From the NCBI GenBank assembly GCA_027717925.1, contig JALLON010000049.1, forward strand, positions 1-12,395: DNA of 12,395 nucleotides. Reading direction: 5' to 3'. Below, in pieces: positions 1-7,373 of the stretch (within the stretch, counting starts at the first letter, position 1; the number at the start of each line of letters is the position of its first letter). The stretch is from Acidobacteria bacterium AH-259-G07 (GTDB lineage: Bacteria > Acidobacteriota > UBA6911 > RPQK01 > JADFOI01). Below the pieces are notes generated by a model. That model made no database searches and had not been told where the DNA came from. It worked only from the letters and a program-made list of their open reading frames with translations. A program made the translations under genes and the position numbers.

Positions 1-1500
1 ATTTTAATTTCGACCACCAAGATTTGGGTGATTGCAGTTCTGATCGCCGCAATTACCGCAGTTGCTGCCCCAAGCGCGGCGCTGAAGCCAGCCGCAAACG
101 GTCCCTTTCAGGCTACCGGTATCAAGATCTGCGAAGTTCATTCCAACAGTGCTATTGTCTGGACCCGGCTGACTCGCTATGCCCAGCGCGTTGGGAACGA
201 TCATCCGATGCCTGAGTATCGCTACAGAAATCCCGGGACTGGACAGTTGGAGGGACTCCGGCGCGGGAGGCCGGATTGGGAACCGGTGGTCCAGTTTCCG
301 GCCGGATCAACCATCGATACCATTGAAGGCGCGGTGCCCGGGGCACCGGGCGAGGTGCGTCTCAGCTACAAAGCTAAGAACGCTTCCACCTGGCAGGCCA
401 CGGGTTGGCAGCCTGTCGATCCGGAACGGGACTTTGCGCGTCAGTTTAAGCTGGCCGATTTGAAGCCTGCTACGGCCTACGAGCTGCGCGTTGAGTCGAG
501 GACGAACACTGCAGCACCACAGGGGCAGACGGTCGAGGGGCGGTTCCGGACAGCTCCGTCGGCGGACCAGCCGGCCCGAGTCGTGTTTACGGTCTCAACT
601 GGACAGGCCTACCCGGATCAGGATACTGCAGGCGGCGGATACAAGATTTATCCAACCATGCTCAAGCTCGACCCCCACTTCTTCGTCCACACCGGCGACA
701 TTGTCTATTACGACCGATGGGCCAAGTCCCTGGCGCTGGCTCGTTGGGTCTGGGCCCGCATGTACAGCCTAGCTACCAACGTCGAGTTTCACCGTCAGGT
801 CGCCAGCTACTTCATCAAGGACGATCACGATACCTGGGTGAACGACTGCTGGCCGACGATGCCTACGAAGTTCATGGGTGAGTTCACTTTCCGGCAGGGG
901 CAAGCGGTCTTTCTGGAGCAAGTGGGGATGGGAGATCAAACCTATCGCACCATCCGCTGGGGTAAGGATCTGCAGATCTGGTTGGTCGAAGGGCGTGACT
1001 TCCGCAGCCCCAACTATATGCCGGACGGACCCGAAAAGACGATTTGGGGCAAGGAGCAGAAGCAGTGGTTCAATCAGAGCGTTCGCAACTCGAATGCCAC
1101 TTTCCGCCTTCTAATCAGCCCCACCCCTGTAGTTGGCCCGGACCGAGACAATAAACACGACAACCACTCCAATGTGGACTTCGCTCACGAGGGGAACGAG
1201 TTGCGTCGCTTCATTGCCAGCCAGAAGAACATGTACGTGGTGTGCGGCGACCGGCATTGGCAGTACATTTCCGTGGATCAGGCGACCAGCGTGCGTGAAT
1301 ACTCCTGCGGCCCGGCAAGTGATGAGCATGCTGGTGGGTGGTCGAACGACCAACGCCGGCCCGAACACCGCTACCTGAACGTGATCGGCGGCTTTCTGGC
1401 AGGCATTGTGGATCGTGAGAACGGCAAGCCGGTGCTCACCTTCCGCCACTACAGTGTCGACGGTAAAGTGCTGAACGAAGATCGGCTCCTTGCGAAATGA
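1..1500 (+). CDS. PhoD-like alkaline phosphatase / metallophosphatase, 5'-truncated by the window edge
   Basis: Probable secreted phosphomonoesterase or phosphodiesterase of the PhoD family (metallophosphatase fold). Numbering from the GTG at 28, which gives 490 residues, the metal-site motifs are HTGD at 221-224, DDHD at 265-268 and GDRHW at 407-411, in the order expected for PhoD. Residues about 30-175 look like the fibronectin-like PhoD N-terminal domain (VWTRL near its start, LKPATAYELRV near its end). The reading frame stays open to base 1 and no Shine-Dalgarno precedes the GTG at 28, so the true start probably lies just left of the window. The residues before it (TTKIWV) plus the following hydrophobic run ending AAPSAA make a plausible Sec signal peptide. 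The gene converges on the DUF1501 gene, with only 30 bp between the stop codons. Family is fairly certain; the substrate is unknown. Confidence 0.85.
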   Translation: MLISTTKIWVIAVLIAAITAVAAPSAALKPAANGPFQATGIKICEVHSNSAIVWTRLTRYAQRVGNDHPMPEYRYRNPGTGQLEGLRRGRPDWEPVVQFPAGSTIDTIEGAVPGAPGEVRLSYKAKNASTWQATGWQPVDPERDFARQFKLADLKPATAYELRVESRTNTAAPQGQTVEGRFRTAPSADQPARVVFTVSTGQAYPDQDTAGGGYKIYPTMLKLDPHFFVHTGDIVYYDRWAKSLALARWVWARMYSLATNVEFHRQVASYFIKDDHDTWVNDCWPTMPTKFMGEFTFRQGQAVFLEQVGMGDQTYRTIRWGKDLQIWLVEGRDFRSPNYMPDGPEKTIWGKEQKQWFNQSVRNSNATFRLLISPTPVVGPDRDNKHDNHSNVDFAHEGNELRRFIASQKNMYVVCGDRHWQYISVDQATSVREYSCGPASDEHAGGWSNDQRRPEHRYLNVIGGFLAGIVDRENGKPVLTFRHYSVDGKVLNEDRLLAK

Positions 1501-1530
1501 TTTCGGGCTAATCTGGCAAAAATTGGAAAT

Positions 1531-3036
1531 TCACGCTGTGACCCCAACAATCTGAGGAATCAATTCACCGTGCACGTCGGTGAGTCGCATATGCCGGCCG
1601 TTGAAGAAGTAGGTCAAACGCTTGTGATCAAGTCCTAGCAAGTGCAGCAGCGTGGCGTGGATATCGTGGCAGGAGACGACCTGCTCGGCCGCCTTATAGC
1701 CAAATTCGTCGGTTGCCCCGATCACCTGTCCACCGCGGATCCCCGCACCGGCCATCCAAACAGTCATAGCGCCGGGATTGTGGTCCCGTCCGACGCCGCG
1801 CTGTGAAATTGGCATCCGCCCGAACTCGGAATGCCAGATGACAAGCGTTTCCTCCAGCATTCCACGCTGCTTGAGATCCTGGATGAGTCCGGCGATGGGC
1901 TTATCGACTTCGCGGGCGTGCATGGTGTGGTTTTCGACGAGATTGCTGTGGGCGTCCCAGGTGTCGACGTTTTGTTGCACGATCGCGCCGTTATAGAGCT
2001 GGATAAATCGTACACCTCGCTCGACTAGACGCCGGGCCAGCAAGCACTGTTTCCCGAAGGGCTCGCTCACCGGGTCATCCATTCCATACAGCCGTTTGGT
2101 TGCCTCACTCTCTTTTGAAAGATCCACGGCTTCGGGCGCACAACCTTGCATCCGGTAGGCCAGCTCGTAGGCGGCGATGCGCGCCGACAGCTCTGTGCTG
2201 CCCGGGTACTTCTTGGCGTGCTCTTCGTTGAGCCAGGCCAGATGATCGAGTCGTGCCCGCTGCTGCTCGGGTGAGACGGAGGTGGGCGGCTTGAGGTCCA
2301 GAATCGGATCGCCCGTGGCCCGAAATACAGTGCCCTGGTAGGAGGCAGGCAAGAACCCGCTGCTCCAGTTCGCCGGGCCGCTGAAGGGACCACCACGGTA
2401 ATCGTAGATGACCACGAAGCCCGGCAAATTCTGGTTCTCGCTGCCCAGTCCGTAGGTGATCCAGGAGCCAACGCTGGGAAAACCCATTAGCACTGAGCCG
2501 GTGTTCCACTCATAGTGCGCCACCACGTGGTCGTTTGAGCGTCCCTGGGCGGAGCGAATAAAAGCCAGATCATCGACCATTGAGCCCACGTGGGGAAACA
2601 AGTCGGAGACATCGATCCCAGACTCCCCGTACTTCTTGAATCCGAAGGGACTCTTCATCAAGGGCCCGGGGTACCCCTGCCGAACTTTGACGCGGCCTTT
2701 GCCGGTCAGCGGCTGACCGTGGTATTTCATCAGCATGGGTTTGGGGTCGAAAGTGTCTACGTGGCTGACCCCACCACTCATGAAAAGCGAAATAATCGCC
2801 TTGGCGCGGGGCTCAAGGTGGCTCGGCCTTGGGGTAAGCGGGGATTGAATTTCGGAGGAGCTGGCACAGGGCGAGGCGCCGCCTTCTGGGCGGGCAGCAA
2901 GCAGGCCCTCGCCGGCGAGCAGGTAGACCAGCGCCAGGCCGCTAATTCCTTCCCCCGCTTCGAACAGAAAGTCTCGCCGGGAGATGAAACTTTTTTTATT
3001 CTTTCCTATACAGTCATAGAGGCGAGTCACTGACAT
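1531..3036 (-). CDS. DUF1501 family protein with Tat signal (partner of the PSD1 gene)
   Basis: This 501-residue protein belongs to DUF1501, which sits in the alkaline phosphatase/sulfatase superfamily; no reaction is established for the family. A twin-arginine signal (SRRDFL at 19-24, followed by a hydrophobic stretch to about 48) predicts Tat export of a folded protein. Family hallmarks are MSGGVSHVDTFDPKP at 86-100, DTWDAHSN at 358-365, EFGR at 404-407, GRDHNP at 416-421 and TDEFG at 442-446. The frame is open further upstream to 3177, but ATG 3036 is chosen because it follows AGGAAG at a 6-nt spacing and puts the Tat signal at the N-terminus. The longer version would overlap the preceding gene. 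The upstream PSD1 stop is 10 nt away, so the two are co-transcribed and probably translationally coupled. The protein is full length, with no visible lesion. Confidence 0.92.
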   Translation of the reverse strand: MSVTRLYDCIGKNKKSFISRRDFLFEAGEGISGLALVYLLAGEGLLAARPEGGASPCASSSEIQSPLTPRPSHLEPRAKAIISLFMSGGVSHVDTFDPKPMLMKYHGQPLTGKGRVKVRQGYPGPLMKSPFGFKKYGESGIDVSDLFPHVGSMVDDLAFIRSAQGRSNDHVVAHYEWNTGSVLMGFPSVGSWITYGLGSENQNLPGFVVIYDYRGGPFSGPANWSSGFLPASYQGTVFRATGDPILDLKPPTSVSPEQQRARLDHLAWLNEEHAKKYPGSTELSARIAAYELAYRMQGCAPEAVDLSKESEATKRLYGMDDPVSEPFGKQCLLARRLVERGVRFIQLYNGAIVQQNVDTWDAHSNLVENHTMHAREVDKPIAGLIQDLKQRGMLEETLVIWHSEFGRMPISQRGVGRDHNPGAMTVWMAGAGIRGGQVIGATDEFGYKAAEQVVSCHDIHATLLHLLGLDHKRLTYFFNGRHMRLTDVHGELIPQIVGVTA

Positions 3037-3042
3037 GGCACA

Positions 3043-3048
3043 CTTCCT
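3043..3048 (-). promoter_or_regulatory. Ribosome binding site of the DUF1501 gene, overlapping the PSD1 stop codon
   Basis: On the minus strand AGGAAG lies 6 nt before ATG 3036, and its first two bases (AG) are the last two bases of the PSD1 stop codon TAG (3049-3047). This decides the start of the DUF1501 gene and suggests that ribosomes finishing PSD1 re-initiate there. Confidence 0.7.
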
Positions 3049-5746
3049 AATTGATATAGACAAATTCGTTGAGATTGAGAACAACGCTGCAAAAATCGGC
3101 AAGCGCCTCGAGTTCCGGATTCGAGGCTGCATCTGCTCTTGCGTGGTAGGAGCTCTGCCGGCGCAGAAAGGCGACATTACGATCCAGCTCCGTGGCGCCT
3201 GGTTCGCGGCTCAACGCGATCCGGTAGGCCGTTTTCACCTGGCCTGCTGCGTCTCTGCCCGCTTGTTCCCACACACGCTTGGCGAAGTATTCGGACTGCT
3301 GAAAAACGAATTCATTGTTGAGCAGAGTCAAGGCTTGGGTCGGCACCGTCGTTGTCGTTCGGCGCTCACAGGTGACGTTGAGATCCGGCAAGTCAAACAC
3401 ATCGAACATGGGGTAGCGCAGCCCTCGTTTCCAGTACGAGTAAATACTGCGCCGCCAAACTTCAGGACCTTCCTGGGTCATTTCCCACTCTCCCTTGGTG
3501 AATGACTCGCGTACCTTCTCCGCAATCGGCGGAAAGAATGGCTTTCCGCCCATTTTCAAGTTTAGATTGCCGCTTGCGGTGAGAATAATGTCCCGAATCA
3601 CCTCGGCCTCAAGTCGGTGCTGGTGATATCGCCACAGATAAATATTCTCCGGGTCAATCTTCGCGTTGGCTTCCAGATAGTGACTGGATGACATCCGATA
3701 GGCCTGCGAGGTCATTATCAGCCGGTGCATATGCTTGGTGCTCCAACCGTGACGCACGAACTCAATCGCCAGCCAGTCCAGCAGTTCCGGATGCGAGGGT
3801 GGCTGGCCCATGCGGCCAAAGTTGCTGGGCGTGCTCACAAGGCCACGGCCAAAGTGATGCTGCCAGATGCGATTGACCATCACCCGCGCGGTCAGCCGAT
3901 GGTCCTCTCGGATGATCCACTCTGCCAACGCCCGCCTTCGGCCCGTCGTGATGTAGTCATTGGAGGGCGGATGTGCAGCCGGCGGATTTGCCTGTGCGAG
4001 TACCTGCAAAAAACCGGGTTGTACCTCGGGACCCTTGTTGCGATAGTCGGCCGTCGGCAAAAAGTGGGTCGGTGGAGGGATGTAGGGCTTGCCTGATTGG
4101 GGCAGGAAGGTACCCTCAAAGTCGTAGAATTCCCGATCCCCCTTGCCCGGCTGCACTTCATCGCCGAGGCCGTCCGGGGCAAAGCGATAATCGCCGTCAC
4201 GAATGCCCATGGCCACGGGAAGCGGCTCAGGTAATTCCTTCTCGATTTCCTTGATCTGCTCTTTGATCCTCTCGATTTCAGCTTTGTCTTCCGGACTGAG
4301 CAGTTCACTCACCCCGCCCACTCTGATTGAAAGCACCTGATCGGCCAGCAGCTTCTGCCCCGGCGTTCTTTCAGCCTCTGGCGTGCGAACGGCGATCTGA
4401 ATCTCTTCTGGAAACTTTGCGAGTTTTTTCTCGAAGGCGATTTTCCTGTATGGCTCTTCGATCTCCTTAATTCGCTCCTTAGGCGGCTGTATCCGCGCTT
4501 CGATTTCAGCTTTGCGTGTCTCATACACGGTCACCTGTTCCGGCGGTGCCAGCGGGTGATCGTATTTCACAAACGGGAAGAAGATCGCCATCATTCGATA
4601 GTAGTCGAGCTGCTGAATGGGGTCGAACTTATGATCGTGACAGCGTGCGCATTCTACGCTCAGAGCCATAAACGCATGGCTGGTCGTGGTGATCATATCG
4701 TTCAGGTAGATGTAGCGGTATTGCGGATTGTCTTTTTCACGAAACCCGACGGTCGCCAGGACCCGATTGAAACCGGTGGCTGTGAGGCTGTCGTGGGTGA
4801 CTTGGTCGAGCTCGTCGCCCGCCACCTGTTCCAGGATAAATTGATCGTAAGGCTTGTCTTCGTTGAATGAGCGGATCACATAGTCGCGATAACGCCAAGC
4901 GTTGGGGTAATCGTAATCGTGCTCGTAGCCGGCGCTGTCAGCATAGCGAGCTACGTCCAGCCAGTGGCGTCCCCAACGTTCTCCATAGTGCGGGGAATCG
5001 AGCAACCGATTGATTACTTTCTCGAAGGCGTCCCCGGAGTCGTTCTGGATGAAGGCTGTCACTTCCTCATGGCTCGGGAGCAGCCCGACCAGGTCCAGAT
5101 ACGCTCGCCGGATGAGGGTGCGCTTGTCGGCCGGTGGGGCGGGTTGGAGGCCCTTCTCCTCGAGTCTTTTCATCAGGAAGGCATCGACGGGGTTTGCGCT
5201 CCAGAGAGGGTCGCTGACCTGGGGGACCGGATGGCGAACAGGCTTCTTGAAAGACCACCACTCACGATCGGCCTGGGTGATTTTCTTACCGCCCGGAGCT
5301 CTTGCTGCCGCGGGGGAATGAGTGGAAACGGCCTGGCCGGGCTCTACGGTATACTCAGCGCCCTGGGCGATCCAGCGGCGCAACAGCTCGATTTCCTCCG
5401 GCATGAGGCTGCCACCGAAAGGCATGATGGGCTCCTCTATGCCTGAGACACGGCGGTACAAGCGGCTTTCTTCAGGTTTGCCGGGGACAATGGCCGGACC
5501 ATGCAGTCCGCCTTTCAACGCGCCCGCGCGAGTCCCCAAGTCGAAGTTGGACATCTGCTGGGCCTCGCCATGACACTGAAAGCACTTCTCTTGGAGAAGC
5601 GGCAGAACTTCTGTCGAGAAAGAGACTCGATCAGTTTGCTGTGACCCAGCGGTCACACCCGACAGCAACGTTCCGAGAACTGCACAAAGGACAAAAGCAG
5701 CGCCCGCGCTGCCCTTCCACCGGCGTTCAGAAGGAAATTTTCTCAT
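3047..5746 (-). CDS. PSD1 protein: planctomycete-type cytochrome c, DUF1549 and DUF1553 domains
   Basis: A large exported haem protein of 899 residues with no established reaction. A Sec-type signal peptide spans about 1-34. The PSCyt1 cytochrome domain spans about 42-130, with CFQCH at 55-59 as c-haem attachment site and Met108 as a candidate axial ligand. DUF1549 runs from about 187 and ends just after a second CxxCH-like motif, CARCHDHKFDP, at 366-376. A charged, coiled-coil-prone linker rich in Glu and Lys occupies about 395-530. DUF1553 begins near 600 (RRRALAEW) and runs almost to the C-terminus (NEFVYIN). The frame is open to 5896, but ATG 5746 is preferred: it has GGAGG at 6-nt spacing, gives a clean signal peptide, and lies 35 bp downstream of the -10 element of a good promoter. 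No LamG or carbohydrate-binding module is visible between the domains, although some relatives have one. DUF1501 follows in the same operon. Confidence 0.93.
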   Translation of the reverse strand: MRKFPSERRWKGSAGAAFVLCAVLGTLLSGVTAGSQQTDRVSFSTEVLPLLQEKCFQCHGEAQQMSNFDLGTRAGALKGGLHGPAIVPGKPEESRLYRRVSGIEEPIMPFGGSLMPEEIELLRRWIAQGAEYTVEPGQAVSTHSPAAARAPGGKKITQADREWWSFKKPVRHPVPQVSDPLWSANPVDAFLMKRLEEKGLQPAPPADKRTLIRRAYLDLVGLLPSHEEVTAFIQNDSGDAFEKVINRLLDSPHYGERWGRHWLDVARYADSAGYEHDYDYPNAWRYRDYVIRSFNEDKPYDQFILEQVAGDELDQVTHDSLTATGFNRVLATVGFREKDNPQYRYIYLNDMITTTSHAFMALSVECARCHDHKFDPIQQLDYYRMMAIFFPFVKYDHPLAPPEQVTVYETRKAEIEARIQPPKERIKEIEEPYRKIAFEKKLAKFPEEIQIAVRTPEAERTPGQKLLADQVLSIRVGGVSELLSPEDKAEIERIKEQIKEIEKELPEPLPVAMGIRDGDYRFAPDGLGDEVQPGKGDREFYDFEGTFLPQSGKPYIPPPTHFLPTADYRNKGPEVQPGFLQVLAQANPPAAHPPSNDYITTGRRRALAEWIIREDHRLTARVMVNRIWQHHFGRGLVSTPSNFGRMGQPPSHPELLDWLAIEFVRHGWSTKHMHRLIMTSQAYRMSSSHYLEANAKIDPENIYLWRYHQHRLEAEVIRDIILTASGNLNLKMGGKPFFPPIAEKVRESFTKGEWEMTQEGPEVWRRSIYSYWKRGLRYPMFDVFDLPDLNVTCERRTTTTVPTQALTLLNNEFVFQQSEYFAKRVWEQAGRDAAGQVKTAYRIALSREPGATELDRNVAFLRRQSSYHARADAASNPELEALADFCSVVLNLNEFVYIN

Positions 5747-5752
5747 CGGTAC

Positions 5753-5757
5753 CCTCC
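5753..5757 (-). promoter_or_regulatory. Ribosome binding site of the PSD1 gene
   Basis: GGAGG on the minus strand, 6 nt before ATG 5746. It decides between this start and the longer frame that opens at 5896, for which I saw no comparable site. Confidence 0.8.
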
Positions 5758-5780
5758 GGTCCAGACGACGTCTACCTGGA

Positions 5781-5809
5781 AGTTTAGGGCGGCGCGCACA
5801 AGTTGTCAA
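5781..5809 (-). promoter_or_regulatory. Sigma70-type promoter for the PSD1-DUF1501 operon
   Basis: On the minus strand there is a perfect -35 hexamer TTGACA (5809-5804), a spacer of exactly 17 bp, and a -10 hexamer TAAACT (5786-5781, four of six consensus bases). The expected transcription start, around 5772-5775, leaves a leader of roughly 28 nt that contains the Shine-Dalgarno. The promoter lies in the 146-bp gap after the oxidoreductase gene, so PSD1-DUF1501 can be expressed independently of the upstream genes. Seen in sequence; activity is inferred. Confidence 0.65.
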
Positions 5810-5892
5810 TGTAAAAGCCAGTAAACCAGCAAATCGGAGCGCAAAATAAACGGGCTTTTGATCACAACCCATCCAGAGGATGAGTATGCCGA

Positions 5893-7179
5893 TCACGATG
5901 TGACTTTGTCCGGAACCACGAACGGCTCTCGGTATTCGCGCCTCAGCATCTGGTCCGCCTGGGCATCGTTAACGAACCGCTCCTTTTGAGGATCGAAATG
6001 CAGTCGGCGACCCAGCCGGAAGGAAATATTCGCCAGGTGCGCCAGGGCTGAAGAGTAGTGCGCTGTTTCGACCGGCGCGTTCAAATCCGACTTCCTCCGA
6101 GTCCTGACCGCCTCGATGAAGTTGGCGTAATGATTGCCTTCGGCTTTGCGGAAAGGACCGGGCTCCCGGTTGCGCCCAAGGTAGGTTTCATACGTGTCAT
6201 AGTGCCTGACCAGCAGGTAGCCTTCAGAGCCATAAAAAATGTTGCCCACGGCAATGCCATGTTCCTCATTGGTGCACCAGTGCCGCACGGCTATCTCCAT
6301 CATCTTGTTCTGTTCCGGATAGAAGCAAAGGGCCGTCAGTGCTTCCGGGGTTTCCTGGTCGTCATGCCACAGGAACTTGCCGCCCATGGCCGTGACTTGC
6401 TGGGGCAATTGAACGCCGAGTCCCCACTGCGCCATGTCGAGTTGATGGATGCCCTGGTTGCCGATGTCTCCATTGCCGTAATCCCAATGCCAGTGCCAGT
6501 TGTAGTGCACCAGGCGGCGGGAAAAGGTGCGCCTCTGGGCGGGGCCTTGCCAGATATCCCAATCCAGGTGCGGTGGAGGCGACTCGTCGGGCTGATGACC
6601 GATTGAGGGGCGCCAGCGGTAGATGATCGCGCGGCTTAGGTAGACCTTTCCAATCACTCCCTGGCCAAGCTTCTGAACCGCTTCTTGTAGTGCAGGGGAG
6701 CTTCGCAGTTGCACGCCGTGCTGGACAATGCGGTTGTACTTATAGGCCGCTTCGATCATCTTCCGGCCCTCAAAAAGGTTGTGCGAGCCGGGCTTTTCCA
6801 CGTAGACGTCTTTGCCGGCCTGGCAGGCCCAAATCGTGGCCAACGCATGCCAGTGATTGGGCGTGGCGATGCTGATGACGTCGATGCTTTTGTTATCTAA
6901 GACCCGGCGCAGATCAGTTTCCGTCTTTACGTGCTTCCCGTAAGTCTTCTCAAACTCGAAGGCCCGCTCGGCCGCCACCTTCCTGTCGGGATCGCATACG
7001 GTGGCGACCTCGACGTTCTTCAGTTCCTGAAATCCTTTGATGTGGCTCTTTCCTCGGCCATGGACCCCGAGAACCGCCACTCGGAGAGTGTCATTGGCTC
7101 CCATGCTGCCGAAGCCAAATCGCTGAACGGCCATCGCCGCTGCCGTACTCTTGACAAAATCTCTGCGTTTCATCTCCAT
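5893..7179 (-). CDS. Gfo/Idh/MocA family oxidoreductase with Tat signal
   Basis: A 428-residue NAD(P)-dependent oxidoreductase-fold protein acting on a sugar or related polyol; the substrate is not readable. The N-terminus MEMKRRDFVKS is a twin-arginine signal, so it is probably exported with its cofactor bound. The Rossmann dinucleotide motif is GVHGRG at 38-43. The family EKP motif is at 128-130 and its lysine is the usual catalytic residue. The C-terminal domain carries HYNWHWHWDYGNGD at 225-238 and GIHQLD at 243-248, typical of the exported acidobacterial/planctomycete branch. Start: ATG 7179 (the in-frame ATG 7173 is an alternative); AAGGAG lies 11 nt upstream of 7179, slightly long. The frame continues open upstream to 7485, but that extension has no domain character. 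Some Tat-exported members of this fold are GH109 glycosidases that use NAD+ in hydrolysis, so a glycosidase role cannot be excluded. Its 3' end is 146 bp from the PSD1 start. Confidence 0.9.
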   Translation of the reverse strand: MEMKRRDFVKSTAAAMAVQRFGFGSMGANDTLRVAVLGVHGRGKSHIKGFQELKNVEVATVCDPDRKVAAERAFEFEKTYGKHVKTETDLRRVLDNKSIDVISIATPNHWHALATIWACQAGKDVYVEKPGSHNLFEGRKMIEAAYKYNRIVQHGVQLRSSPALQEAVQKLGQGVIGKVYLSRAIIYRWRPSIGHQPDESPPPHLDWDIWQGPAQRRTFSRRLVHYNWHWHWDYGNGDIGNQGIHQLDMAQWGLGVQLPQQVTAMGGKFLWHDDQETPEALTALCFYPEQNKMMEIAVRHWCTNEEHGIAVGNIFYGSEGYLLVRHYDTYETYLGRNREPGPFRKAEGNHYANFIEAVRTRRKSDLNAPVETAHYSSALAHLANISFRLGRRLHFDPQKERFVNDAQADQMLRREYREPFVVPDKVTS

Positions 7180-7373
7180 AACAATCTCATCTCCTTGGTT
7201 CCGAAGATCCACTGGTTGCCGGTGCCGTGCTGCCGCGGCGTCATGGTTGATACACACAGTTGACGTAGCCCGCGTCCGGCCTGGATGGACGTCCTCCGGC
7301 TCAGCAGGACATCTCAGACGGACCCGGGACGCCCTCGTTCGGAGCGTCCCGGGCCCTGGGGGGGGAAGAAGGA
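7180..7373 (-). other. Gap between TonB receptor and oxidoreductase genes
   Basis: 194 bp. On the minus strand it holds a C8 tract (7365-7358), a 10-bp perfect hairpin (7353-7323), and, close to the oxidoreductase start, AAGGAG as ribosome binding site. I searched for a -35/-10 pair for the oxidoreductase and found none convincing, so read-through from the receptor gene remains possible. No conserved protein is encoded here even though the oxidoreductase frame is open across it. Confidence 0.6.
7323..7353 (-). terminator. Strong GC hairpin 3' of the TonB receptor gene (terminator-like, no U-tract)
   Basis: Perfect 10-bp arms, CCCGGGACGC at 7323-7332 and GCGTCCCGGG at 7344-7353, with an 11-nt loop, starting 20 nt after the receptor stop codon. 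No run of T follows on either strand, so a classic intrinsic terminator is not supported. It may instead protect the 3' end of the long receptor message or attenuate read-through into the oxidoreductase gene. Confidence 0.45.

Noticed and set aside
1..27. GTG at 28 as the true start of the phosphatase gene
   Set aside because: The frame is open to base 1, no ribosome binding site precedes the GTG, and the upstream residues complete a signal peptide; the gene most likely begins outside the window.
3037..3177. N-terminal extension of the DUF1501 reading frame
   Set aside because: It overlaps the end of PSD1 in another frame, has no recognisable content and would bury the Tat signal; ATG 3036 has its own ribosome binding site.
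2590..3505. Two plus-strand frames (147 and 156 residues) antisense to DUF1501 and PSD1
   Set aside because: They mirror conserved coding regions of the opposite strand, and their sequences resemble no family I know.
4556..5446. Plus-strand frames of 104 and 175 residues antisense to PSD1
   Set aside because: Both lie completely within DUF1549 and cytochrome coding sequence on the other strand; shadows.
5747..5896. N-terminal extension of PSD1 from a GTG overlapping the oxidoreductase stop (GTGA overlap)
   Set aside because: The overlap looks like translational coupling, but the promoter and Shine-Dalgarno lie inside the extension, and the shorter start gives a proper signal peptide.
7323..7353. 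Hairpin as a classic intrinsic terminator
   Set aside because: The stem is strong but there is no T-run on the 3' side on either strand; kept only as a low-confidence terminator-like structure.
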